Positions 26,501-36,902 of a DNA stretch of 64,000 nt are shown piece by piece. The position numbers and the translations under genes are program-made. Source of the DNA: Scortum barcoo (lineage: Eukaryota > Chordata > Actinopteri > Centrarchiformes > Terapontidae); assembly GCA_023238725.1 (NCBI GenBank), contig CM041553.1, positions 17,907,501 through 17,971,500 of the forward strand, given 5' to 3'. The notes under the pieces are model-generated. The model was not told the DNA's origin and did no database searches. It saw only the letters and a list, made by a program, of their open reading frames with translations. Within the stretch, counting starts at the first letter, position 1. Every line of letters begins with the position of its first letter.

Positions 26501-27674
26501 TCGACTCAGTCTCCACATGTATAAATCAATGGAACATTTAACATACTGTACATACTTCATGTACCTGTATAAGTATATGTATACAAGTACCTATATAAAT
26601 ATTATATTATTTTATTTTTATTTCTATTTCTAATTTAAATGTGTATGTATAAACAATGTATGCACAGTATATAATGTTGCTGTAAAATGACAATAAATTA
26701 AGTATAGTTGCAACTAACAATTATTTTCAGCATCAGTTTATCTGTCGTTTTTTTTTTCCAAGTTATGGATTTCTTGTTTGGTGCCTAACATGTCAGAAAA
26801 TGGTGAAAAATGGAAAACATTTTTGCACAATCTGTCCAGTTTTTCATTTAAACAACAGCCATTTTGTCCACAATGTCTTTATCTTTATCATCTTTTATAC
26901 TACTGTCTACTTTCTTTCTCCTGAAGTTTTTCTTGAAGTACTTGCTCACACTTTTCCATTTTTTATGTGCATATTTTTTGACAAACTCTTGTGAAAACCT
27001 TTGTACCATTAGTCCTGATTCTGCAGAGACCTCACGTTGATCCAGCTCTGCACAGTCTGCTGGATAAAGGTCTGTGTGATCCGGTCTTTGAACCCCTCTG
27101 ATAACACTCACAGACTCACTCAAAGGGGGGGCCTTCTTGAACCTGTAAGACCTGGAAACCCCCATCAGTCTTTCCCTCACCTCTCTCCCTTCTCCCTCTT
27201 CAGGTTGCCTTTGTATTCTGCCCATTTGGTTTTCTCGGACAGATCCCCGGAGATGAAGTCCTGCAGGTCGGGTCCGTCGTCGCTCAGAAGCTCCTTCCTC
27301 CTCTCAGCCCGGTTTTGGACCTGGTCCCGGTTCTGATCCCGGTCCGGGGAGGACTTAGCCACAGATGTCAGACTGTTAGTGTACACCTGTAACAGAGAAG
27401 TGACTGAGGGTTATTTAAAGTGTCCAGGAGTCTCTCTTTAGGTGCCGGTATGAGCAGCCCTTCCGGTTACAAAACACACACGCACTTCCAGGCCCGGGAC
27501 CAGACTTCACCGCGAACCCATAACAGACTAACCGGTACCGTCGGTGTTTGTCGGCTAGAGAGTATCCGAGCACCGGCAGGACACACTCACCTGCGGGATG
27601 GACCTGGGACTGAGCCACAGGTGGTTCGTGGAGAAACGTCCGGCCACACAGCAGCTGTGCTTGAGCAGCGCCAT
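20572..27674 (-). CDS. lias: Lipoyl synthase, mitochondrial, 11 coding exons
   Basis: This mitochondrial radical-SAM enzyme inserts two sulfurs into octanoyl groups on lipoyl-domain proteins such as the PDH and KGDH E2 subunits and GCSH. Exons in order: 27674-27591, 27386-27181, 25497-25404, 25166-25086, 24817-24661, 24309-24252, 24157-24029, 23522-23377, 23279-23209, 23107-22996, 20633-20572. All phases join, giving 399 aa against 372 in human. The auxiliary cluster motif CEEARCPNIGECW is in exon 4 and the radical-SAM motif CTRGCRFC in exon 5. LVECLTPDFRGD and SGLDVYAHNVETV are in exon 7, and the conserved RSSYKAGEFF near the C terminus spans the last intron. The first 28 residues are basic and hydroxyl-rich, as expected of a mitochondrial targeting peptide. 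The last intron (20634-22995) is inflated by a LINE. The gene is head to head with rpl9 and convergent with ugdh. Confidence 0.98.
20682..20698 (+). repeat. 17-bp target-site duplication, left copy
   Basis: AAGAAATACATTTATCT occurs here and again at 22704-22720, directly flanking the LINE. A perfect duplication of this length is typical of L1-type target-primed insertion. Confidence 0.85.
20699..22703 (+). mobile_element. 5'-truncated L1/Tx1-like LINE in last lias intron
   Basis: The element is antisense to lias. It begins within the reverse transcriptase: SLDAEKAFDRVEW near 20790 and GCRQGCPLSPLLFILFIE near 20965-21020. The catalytic box appears as FTDD at 21074-21085 in a shifted frame. 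The C-terminal part includes INLGKLVATP, GLSLPTLQLYYWSAQL and a cysteine/histidine end (CYKCKIHKGTFIHLIWPC near 22315-22370). Several frameshifts and stops break the frame, so it is inactive. It ends in a short A-run. Perfect 17-bp flanking repeats (20682-20698 and 22704-22720) define its borders and suggest a fairly young insertion. Confidence 0.9.
22704..22720 (+). repeat. 17-bp target-site duplication, right copy
   Basis: Identical to 20682-20698. It follows the A-rich end of the LINE directly. Confidence 0.85.
24314..24336. repeat. A23 run: poly-T tract abutting lias exon 6 acceptor
   Basis: On the lias (minus) strand this is 23 T residues followed by GCAG and exon 6. The microsatellite serves as the polypyrimidine tract of that 3' splice site, so its length could influence exon 6 splicing. 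Confidence 0.85.
26700..26835. repeat. Teleost dispersed repeat fragment in lias intron 2
   Basis: The wording GTTGCAACTAACAATTATTTTC followed later by ACATGTCAGAAAATGGTGAAAAATG matches a repeat that is very common in fish introns. The inverse-oriented relative lies near 54240-54520. Assigned from memory of the consensus; no family name is given. Confidence 0.45.
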
Positions 27675-27844
27675 GACTTTAGCAGCGGACTGTCATTGAC
27701 AACAAACATCGACGATCGACTGCTCCGGTCTGCTGCTGCGTTCACGTGAAGAGCCGGAGTGGGGAAATAGATACCTCATCTCCCTTTTCAGAGTTTGGGC
27801 GTTCGCGTTTATTACAGGACTAGTTAAATACACCACTAGTTAAA

Positions 27845-28230
27845 TACAGTGGTGGGATGTAACTAAGTATGTTTACTCAAGTACCATTCTTAAGTACAAA
27901 TTTAAAAACTAAACCCCCAACAAATAAAAAAACTTTATGCAAATGCAGCTGAGTAAGTCAACTGACAGAGCATTAATTGATAACCATTTTCATAGCTTTT
28001 TTCCTTTTTTTGTGCAAAAGCATTTCATGGTTCAAGCTTCATGAATGTGACAGTTACTGGGGACGTTTTGCATGGAGTATTTTTACTTCTGATACTTTAA
28101 GTACGTTATCATGATTATACTTAGATACTTTTACTTCAGTACTATTTTCAAAGCAGGACTTTTACTTGTGACAGAATATTTTCACAGTGTGGTATCAGTA
28201 CTTTTATTTAATTAAAGGATCTGAATGCAC
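27845..28230 (+). repeat. hAT-like MITE between lias and rpl9
   Basis: It starts with ACAGTGGTGGGATGTAACTAAGTA and contains CTTTAAGTACGTTATCATG, TACTTTTACTTCAGTA and AAGCAGGACTTTTACTTG, then ends near AATTAAAGGATCTGAATG. It is one of several related copies in the window. It lies in the intergenic space of the head-to-head lias/rpl9 pair. Confidence 0.55.
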
Positions 28231-28741
28231 CAATCAATATAAGGCATTCATATTTGGACTCTGGGAAAGTTGGAAAAACAGTAAAATCCCCCAAAAGTTC
28301 ACGATATCTGGTTTGAAAAGGTTTTCTATACTATACAGTGTAAATTACTACATAGTACCATACAGTATACATTACTATATACACATTGTATAATACAGTA
28401 TTATACACTATACAGTATACACTCTAGAGAGTACTTTACAGCATAATTTATAATACAGTAACCTACAATATACAGAGTATAAAATATATAAACTATACAG
28501 TGTGTGTTTTTCCAACATGCCTTGAATGCGGCAGAGCTAAATGCGAGGAAATATTGTTAATAGCCGGACAGTAAACCTTCTGTGTGTTGGTATTTGCTGT
28601 ACGATTTACAAATAATATCTTTTGCTAATTTATTTATTTACATTATAACTTTGATCTACGTATACCGACAAAATAACAATACATGTCTCGATCGCCTTAT
28701 CACGCCTGATGACGCCACGTACGCGCCCTACATCAGCGTGG

Positions 28742-28780
28742 TGACGTCCTTCCTTCCTCCTTTCCTCTGCTACCGGCGAG
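28742..28780 (+). promoter_or_regulatory. rpl9: rpl9 core promoter, CRE-like site, 5' TOP tract and exon 1 end
   Basis: TGACGT (28742-28747) is followed by the pyrimidine tract CCTTCCTTCCTCCTTTCCTC, typical of 5' TOP ribosomal-protein mRNAs that are translated under mTOR control. A short untranslated first exon would end at 28780 (GGCGAG) before the donor GTGAGC. The exact start base is unknown. Confidence 0.6.
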
Positions 28781-29409
28781 GTGAGCATCGCCAAAGAAAA
28801 TCTCTCCCCGTGTTTCATCTAACTCCATCTGAGTGAATCTAACATGTTTGTTGATTAAAATTAGCGTGTCACATGCGGACAGTGCTGTGTGTCACTACAT
28901 GAGCTGTATTTTACTGTTAGTGAAGGTTTGTTAGGAAATATGTGGTTGTTTTGTCCCGCTCTCTGTTCTCGGCCTGTAGCTGCAAACATGTCGGCGTTAG
29001 AGGCCGCAGCGGGCTACGTGTTATTTAACAGGACAGTCCTCTTGTAATGCGTTAACTACACCCATTAAGTAATGATATGTTGTGTGGTTATAGTTGTCCA
29101 GCGATAAACACGAAACACGCCTAATGTAGCTTTCATTTAGCATTAGCATTAATGCTAGTTGAGAAGACGCAGTGTGACTGAAGTTGCTTGTCAGATGCTG
29201 ACTCTGACAGTGACCACATGTTAGTGAGAATCATCTTTAAATGAAAGACCAGACATCAGCCTGAAGCTGTTGTTTGTTCAGCTTGTCGGTTTATTTCTTA
29301 TACAGCTTTATCAGAAGTAAAAGACTAAAACTTAAAAAAGTAAAGGTTATTCATTGAAGTCATTCAAACAGCCATAACATTAAACTCTCATTGTTTGTGT
29401 CTTTACAGA

Positions 29410-32400
29410 ATGAAGACCATTCTCAGCAGTCAGACTGTCGACATCCCCGACAATGGTGAGGGTCTCCACACATCCATGGTCATCTTTGAGGTGTTGGTTT
29501 TTTGCTTGGCTTCTGAATTTGTGTGATTTCTGTTTTCAGTCGAGGTGAGGTTGAAGGGGCGGACGGTCATCGTCAAGGGGCCCCGTGGCAAACTCGTCAG
29601 GGAGTTCAACCACATCAACCTGGAGCTCAGCCTGCTGGGCAAGAAACAAAAGACGGTAAGGAGACTGAAGTGAATGCCATGAAATGTGTAGGAGCTGGGC
29701 CATATGGTTGAATCAACACCATGATAATCTTTGAAAGATTATATAAGATCATCACAATGATGCATCCAGTGGTGAGAGTTTGATCATGTGATGTACATGT
29801 GTAAAAGTTTAATAACTATTTTAATTCTGATAGCCTAATTGCATCTGTTCTCGGTACCAGGAGATTTGTTAAATAAAGCTTTGAGATTTTCTTGTCTCAG
29901 TGCACTCTCATAACTTAAATGGCAGCTCACTACTGTAGTTTTGCTATATGTAGATAAAAATGAGGCTGTACGTCAAAGCAAATTTCAAACTCTTAGTAAA
30001 AAAACGCTGATTGCAGACTGAATTACTGGAAGAGGGTCTTGGTGAATGTTGGCTGCAATAGTAAAGTGTGTGTCACATAATCAAAGTTTTGATATCGTTC
30101 TTTCAGGTTATTTTATTCCAAAAAAATTGCTGATGTCTTAAAATGTTAGACAAGACATTGCTTGTTTCTGACAACAGTCCATAACCCAAAGACGATTAAA
30201 TGTTCAAAGAATTAAAAAAAACATTAGAAAATAGAAACATTAGAGAGGCTGGAACAAGCTCATTCTTTTTGTTTTACTAGACAAACAAGTCCATGATTAA
30301 CAAAGTGTTGGCTGGTTAATTTTCTGGTAACTAATACATTAGTAGTTTCAGTTTTGTATGGTTTGATGAAACTGATGTGAACATATGTGCTGTTTTTTTT
30401 TTTTTGTTTGTTTTTTTTTTTTAAGCTGCGTGTGGATAAATGGTGGGGAAACAGGAAGGAACTGGCCACAGTCCGCACCATCTGCAGCCACGTCCAGAAC
30501 ATGATCAAGGGAGTCACACTGGTGAGACGATGTTCAGCTTGTCGGATGGTGTCTGAGTTATTGACACTGGCTCATTGTACTGAAGACAAAGTGCTGGACT
30601 GAGCTCTGTGCCCAGCCTTTATGGTGGGATTAGTGTAATTTGTAGTCATGGTATATGTTGTGCGGCTCTACAGCTGGTTATTGTTCGAAGAATTTGTTTG
30701 GTTTGCCTTTACGGCTCAGCTCAGTGCCTCTCCTCTCCTGACTGCAGGGTTTCCGGTACAAAATGCGCTCTGTGTATGCCCATTTCCCCATCAACGTCGT
30801 CATTCAGGAGAGTGGAACTCTGGTGGAGATCAGGAACTTCCTGGGAGAGAAGTACATCCGCCGTGTCAGAATGAGGCCTGGTGAGTCCGGCTTCTAGACA
30901 ACAGACCCCTATGTATTGTGTCTAATGAATGTCTGTTCCATTGAGTTTACAAAGATCAGCATCCATTTATTAATCTTTGAGCCCGAGTTCCCTCCCTTCA
31001 CATGTTGAGTGTTTGTGCAGGCTGTTTTACCCCTTACTGTATCTGACTTGCTCATGTGTGATATCAACATTATCCTGCTGTGAATGGTAAAATATTGAAC
31101 GTTTACGCCTTTGTCTCCCAGGTGTGAACTGTACAACATCCGCTGCCCAGAAGGACGAGCTGGTGCTGGAGGGTAACGACATCGAGCTGGTGTCAAACTC
31201 AGGTACATTTTTTGCCTTTTTCCTTCTCACCGCTGTTCTACATTTCACAGTATTTTACAGTATTCACAGCAGAAGGATTCATGACATGACCTGCTGTTTT
31301 GACACAGATTCTACTTCTTGACTGCTTAACACTTAAAACAGAGTTGTTGAATTGTTTCATTAACGGGATATTTGATATAATTTTACTCATGCTGCCTCAA
31401 AGCTTGGCGTAAAATGGTCTCATTCTGTCAATCAAAACGTGAACAGACGAACATCAAGACATCTGTTGGTGATCGGCAGAGTTCATTCCTTGTCCATTAC
31501 AGCGCCCCTCTCCTCTCCCATTCTACAGAACATTCCCTGAACTTTCAACATGACTTTGACAAGTAATCCTCTCCCTCATTGCCATGTGAGGTGCAATGAT
31601 AGTTTTAACATTGATGTTAAATGTTGTGATGTAGAAAACTGCAGCCAGTTCTTTGTGTTAAAATAACATTCAGTTGATACTGTGGCTGACGGCAGAGAGG
31701 ACTGAAGACTGTGGTTCCCAAACTTTTGTTTTGTTAAACTAATATTTAAGCAAAGTAATTTTCACACTGTACTTTCACCATTAGACCTGTGAAAAGACAA
31801 TCATTACATTCCCATCAGGTCCCACTGGCTTCACTTATTTGTCAGCCTGTCAGTGACATTTCGCAGCAAGTTATTTCCCAGCACCTTTACTCTGACAGCT
31901 GTTGTAGACTTTGAAGTTAACCCCCCCCTCCTTTTTTTTATGTCCACTGCTATACAGTAGTGTTTTAAAGTAGAGTGAGTTTTTTTTTTCTCTCTGTATT
32001 TCAGCACACTAGTTTTGAAATTAAAGGACTGCTGACTTTAAGTTTGACATGCACTTTTGTAAACAGTAGGAGTTGAATGCAAATGCATCCCAAAAATCAT
32101 ACACAAAGAAACTAATAGACCCAACAGCGTAATAGTCTTAAGTGGTTAAGTCAATCACCTGACCTGAATCCATCTCAGCATGTACCTGGACGTCCAGACT
32201 GAAGGCAGAAATTCCCTAAAATGAGCAACGAGAGTCTGTATCTCTGGGAAAGACACTCAGTCAGTCTGTGATTTGTTACTTGAGTCTTTGGCTACAACTA
32301 GCAAATTATAACTGATAGTTATTGCCAATATATTTTGGTCCCCCTAAAATTGGAACATTACTTTTCATATCATGTGCATGTAAGCATCCTTGATTAAAGC

Positions 32401-33598
32401 TGAAATGTAACCTCATTGCTTCATTATAAAAGTGACCTACAGAGACAAAACAAAGCTGTCACCATCTCTGTACTTCCTGACTGCACTCATCCCTCCTCAG
32501 TCTGATCTTTCCCTTCACTCTCTCCTCCAGTCTCCTCTGTAATTTTTGTGATCCTGTGTGTGATGTGATTAGCTGCTCACCATCCCAACCTCTCTGTGTT
32601 CCAGCTGCTCTGATCCAACAGGCCACCACAGTCAAAAACAAGGATATCAGAAAGTTCTTGGACGGTATTTACGTGTCTGAGAAGGGAACAGTAGTGGAAG
32701 CGGATCAGTAAACGTAACATCTGCACTCGTAGAGGTTAGACAACGCCGTCGACGCCTCCCTCGTGGCTGATCTTTTTCTTGCATGTTCCTTACACTGTGT
32801 TGATGCAAGGACACAGTTGTCTTTTACTTTTCTTAAATTGCTCTGTCCCAGAGAGATCTGGAGTTTTGTTTTGCACAGTGCAAACACGTTTTTGTTATGT
32901 GGTGTCATGGCTGGGCAATATAGCAAGATGCTTATATAGTTCATTATGTAGTCATAGGATTTACTTTCACGATTAATCTAAGATTTCATAAATTAGTGAA
33001 AAGCGTCAATTATAACTTTCCAGAACCAAAGATGTCATCTTTAAATTCCTATTTTGATCCAAATTAATGTAATGACATATCGCAACATGGCAGGTGTATC
33101 CAAAAAAACTTAAGTGCTGAACTGTTCATATTTTACCATAATCTCAAAGCTTAATGCAACTCATTTATTGTTGGAAATTGTTTATAATTTGGGCCACATT
33201 TTTGTGAAACAGTTCGGCCCCACTGAAAGTAAAACTGAAGTATTGCCCAGCCAAGTTTGTTGCTTCTTATGGCTTCTGGTGCTTTTTAACTTAAGTTTAA
33301 TATCTTAATTTAACACTAACCTCAGCATGCATCTATTTAAAATGTTATTTTTCATAGAAACATCTTGTTCAATAGTGCCTCAGGTGTCATTAATTTTAGA
33401 CTGTTGTGTAATCTATTAACCCACCTACCTGTTGAATTAATGTGATCGGGTCTCTCCCTTCACTCTGGGCTCTTGTGTTTCTTTTCAGCGGCCTTGATCC
33501 AGCAGGCCACCACGGTCAGAAAGAAGGACATCAGGAAGTTCCTGGATGGGATCTATGTCAGCGAGAAGACCACTGTGGTGGAGCAAGATACCGAATAA
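29410..33598 (+). CDS. rpl9: 60S ribosomal protein L9 (uL6), with two alternative last exons
   Basis: Ribosomal protein uL6 sits near the factor-binding region of the large subunit. Shared coding exons: 29410-29455, 29540-29655, 30426-30521, 30748-30880, 31122-31202. These give MKTILSSQTVDIPDNVEVRL at the start, then LRVDKWWGNRKELATVRTIC and FPINVVIQESGTLVEIRNFL. The final exon exists twice: 32605-32711 (ends VSEKGTVVEADQ) and 33489-33598 (ends VSEKTTVVEQDTE). Either joins the phase-1 donor at 31202, giving 192 or 193 aa; human RPL9 is 192 aa. Only the distal exon is followed closely by a canonical AATAAA (33623). The start is the first ATG after the intron-1 acceptor. The gene is head to head with lias, as in other vertebrates. 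Confidence 0.98.
32605..32711 (+). CDS. rpl9: rpl9 proximal alternative terminal exon (7a)
   Basis: It follows the acceptor TCTCTGTGTTCCAG and encodes ALIQQATTVKNKDIRKFLDG and onward to VEADQ and a stop. The encoded end is close to the mammalian one. No AATAAA was seen between this stop and the distal exon, so a transcript using 7a may run on through 7b as 3' UTR or use a variant signal. Confidence 0.85.
33489..33598 (+). CDS. rpl9: rpl9 distal alternative terminal exon (7b)
   Basis: It follows the acceptor TGTTTCTTTTCAG. The protein differs from 7a by only a few residues (KN to RK, G to T and a different last four), while about two dozen base changes are mostly silent. It is followed 25 bases after the stop by AATAAA (33623-33628). 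Confidence 0.9.
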
Positions 33599-33622
33599 AT
33601 GTTCACCATGTCCCTAATGACC

Positions 33623-33628
33623 AATAAA
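33623..33628 (+). terminator. rpl9: rpl9 polyadenylation signal (AATAAA)
   Basis: Located in CCAATAAAATTAAAAC just after the distal stop codon, giving the very short 3' UTR typical of ribosomal protein genes. Confidence 0.85.
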
Positions 33629-33639
33629 ATTAAAACTTT

Positions 33640-36600
33640 TCCAGTTATTCGGTCACCTTGTGCTTTTGTCACCTTGTGTAGCTTTTTGTAGCTGCAGGGC
33701 AGGATGGGTTTAGTTTAAGTCACACTTGTGAAATTAATTTAGGAAGAACAGAAATGCAATATTATCAGTTTGTTGCCATTTTTTCAGCAATAACGAAGTA
33801 ACGCTTAATCACATCAGCAGCTCTGCCCCGTTTGTCTTGAAATGTAATGATGGGACAGGTTTGTGGGGTGTTTTTTAGTAAATGTGCTTGTTTGCACCCT
33901 GTTAGTTAAATCTAGTGATTGAAGATGTATTGGGGAAATTATCCAAGTATTATCAGGAAAGTATTCTTAAATATTAAAAGTACTTATATAAATGCAGAAA
34001 AAGTGAGACGATGTTGTATGAATACTATTGTTTAATACTATTCATACATTTGAAGTGGAACGTATTCTAAATTATTACAGATAAGTAAAGGAAAAGCAGT
34101 ACATGAAACTAGAACTACAATGTGTGTGCGCAACAAATGAAACCCTTTATTTTCTGTCAATTATCTAATTGATTATTTCGCTCAGCTGTACTTGTATGTA
34201 TTAGGTGGTTTAATTAACAATGCTTTATATTTTTTTAGCTTTTTTTAAGCTTTGTGTCCAGAAATCTTGATGGGTAAAGTAAATGAAGCTGTCAAATAAT
34301 TGTGGCGAAGTAAAAAGTACAGTTTTACCCTGTGATAATTCAGAGGTGGAGCGGAAGTAGAAAGAGGCATGAAAGGAAAAAAACTAGACAGTTAATTTAT
34401 TTAATCAATGATCATATTAGTTAGTAAAAACATCAATAAGTTACAGATGAGAAATAGAGAAATGTAAGTATGTTTAGTTTCAGCTTTAGCTTTGATTAGC
34501 TGTGGTTGTCTCCCCTTCACTTGATCTGCTTTTTTGTCTCTGTGACAATTATACAGTGATGGAAAGTACTTTTTACACCACTACAGTTCAAATTTGAGGT
34601 ACTTATATTTGAGTATTTCCCTTTTCTGCTACTTTACATTTCTACTCAACTACATTTTAGAGACAAATATTGTACTTTTTACTTTTGTGACCTACTTTTT
34701 TGCGATACATTTTGTTCCCAGTTACTTTCCATATTCTGATTTAAAATAAAAAACAAATTATTATAAATTATGATGTAATAGATTAAGTAAAAACGGTATG
34801 GATCACTGGGGGAGAAGTCACCTTTGTATTGTGTACAAAGTTATTCAAATTAATTCCTTCTTAACTAGCTGCAACACTTTAATGATGCACATGTTTGTGG
34901 AACAATTATTTAAATAATAAGCCATTCTGTATTAAGATATTATATATATTATATATATATTGATGCTAATCCTTGCACTTGCCTTGTACTGCAAAATTGC
35001 AATTTTACATGCTGTCATCATGTAAAACATCTAAATTGTTTAATTGAATGACATGATTTTTTTTTGTATTTTATTGATATTGATAACCTTTGTCATTCTT
35101 ATGTGTGCATTCATTAAATAATATCTACAGTATATGGCTTCAGTGTTTTCTGTGATTGTTTCATGACTAAAGTTCTGCTTCCTTACAACTGCACAAAGAA
35201 TATATGAGGACTGATACTCACTGTCATTATTCACTCTAGTCTGAGCCATTATGGCAAAAACAAGGAGAGTCACAGTCAGCGTCTTCACTGAGAGGATGGA
35301 GATGTTGGATCGCCTTCCACAAGAAAATAAAGGAGAGTGAGACACAATTACAAAAACAGCTGATGCGAGCAGGGCAGCCGCAGGGACTGTGGTGCTCCAT
35401 TGACAAGCAGAGCATCAATCAAATATATATAATCTATCATAGGATAAAGAAGACAAGATGATGAGAAAAAACAGCAGAAAAAAAGAGACTGAGAACAAAC
35501 CTGCTGTAGAAATCTTTTCTTTACTCAGTCTCAGCCTGCTGTCCTGTAGGGCCCTAGTGAGAAAGAGACCAGCTCCTTCATACAGTTACTCACTTATACT
35601 TACTTAATATATCATGTTATCATATTTTTACTGCATTTTTTTCTATTTATGTTTCTTGATTTTTCAGTGCTTATTATTTATTTTCGTATTTTCTATGTTC
35701 ATTGTACACCAATGAAAATCCCTGTGTTTGAAAACTTACTGGATTCTGATTATGTACTGTATGTGTAAAGCTGTTTGATGTTATTTCCCAGTAATTTGTG
35801 ATCAGATCCATGGAGTATTCATATTATTACATTTAATTTAATGGTGTAACAATTAACTTCTGCCTCTACAGTGTAGTGCCTAATAGTCGTGAACAACAAA
35901 TTGTCCACTGAGTATCGTTTTCCGTTACTTTGGCTGACAGTTGGTAACTTTAACAATGGTCAGTAATGAACATTAATATTCTTCTCTACTAGGACTGAAA
36001 TTGATTGTAAAGATCTGGTTTTACTGCTTCATGCAACTTTCTTAGCATTTCTGTTATACCTTGTAACTCCCAGTTTTATGAAATATTTTTAAAAGCAGAA
36101 CTTAAAGTTTAAGATGGAAACTATTTTCATTTTTTGTTCATTTGTAGTAGAAGCTTTTGTCCATTCAGTGTTCACATACTCTTGCATTTTGGAAAGATTC
36201 AAAGAACTAGGTGCCCTTTTAAGACTAAATTCTGCAGTTCACCTGCTGCATAGTCTTTTCAAAATATAATCTATCTGAAAATACTTATAATATATATATA
36301 CTGTTATTATGTATCTGGAATGGTATTCTTATTTGTGTCATTTCATTAATCTTACATTATCCTTTTGATTTTATGTTTGGTGGCTTATTTGCTTATTCTA
36401 ACATTATAAGTCTGCCTTACATGATTTGATCTGTTTCCTGGTAAAAATTACATAAATTTAGATCAAATTTGGATTAGACATACAACTTTAAATCACTTTT
36501 TCAAAGTGTTATCTGTCTTAGTCTAATATAGAATAATTAAAAACCTTGACATTGAAATATACAATTTTTATTTTAATGATATATTAAACATATTCCTATA

Positions 36601-36890
36601 TTTTGTTTCCTCTCTTCTTCTTCTTCTTTTTCTGTTCTCTTCCATTGTATGCTCACATGTAGCCTGATTTATGTGTTGTTTTCTTTTAGGTTATAAAAAC
36701 TGTTGTTTTGTATAAAAAAACAGACAACAAAAAACAAAACAAAGAGCACGCGGACTGACGCACAGGGCGCACACCGCCAACAACGCTTGACGTCTGTGCG
36801 TCATCTCCAGGCGACCGCAGAGCTTCGCGCCAAGCAGAAGAGGGATTTCATTACTTTTACTGATACTAAGCGGACAGAAAACTGCGAGGA
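33640..36890. other. Intergenic rpl9-rfc1, no klb homologue seen
   Basis: AT-rich sequence without convincing exons on either strand. In the human block the KLB gene lies in this interval. I see no glycosidase-like open frame here. A hAT-like MITE fragment sits at about 34552-34740. The rfc1 promoter region is probably within 36700-36900, where the GC content rises. Confidence 0.55.
34552..34740 (+). repeat. hAT-like MITE fragment
   Basis: Contains GTGATGGAAAGTACTTTTTAC, TTGAGTATTTCCC, TCTGCTACTTTACATTTCTA and CTCAACTACATTTTAGAG, the wording of the 5' half of the MITE family also seen at 27845 and 61985. Confidence 0.5.
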
Positions 36891-36902
36891 AGCACGCTTA
36901 TA

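Noticed and set aside
28181..28510. Repeated ATACAGTATACA-like words suggesting a regulatory array
   Set aside because: Low-complexity AT-rich drift with irregular spacing; no consistent unit was found.
29656..32604. Possible snoRNA genes in rpl9 introns
   Set aside because: Scanned for C/D box pairs with flanking complementarity; the isolated TGATG-like words did not pair with a D box and terminal stem.
32700..32715. Donor-like CA before GTAAAC at the end of rpl9 exon 7a, suggesting splicing from 7a into 7b
   Set aside because: Joining there would throw exon 7b out of its conserved frame, and 7a ends normally with a stop.
35040..35418. Minus-strand frames of 60-101 residues between rpl9 and rfc1
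   Set aside because: No recognisable domain, no splice continuity and AT-rich composition like the surrounding intergenic sequence.
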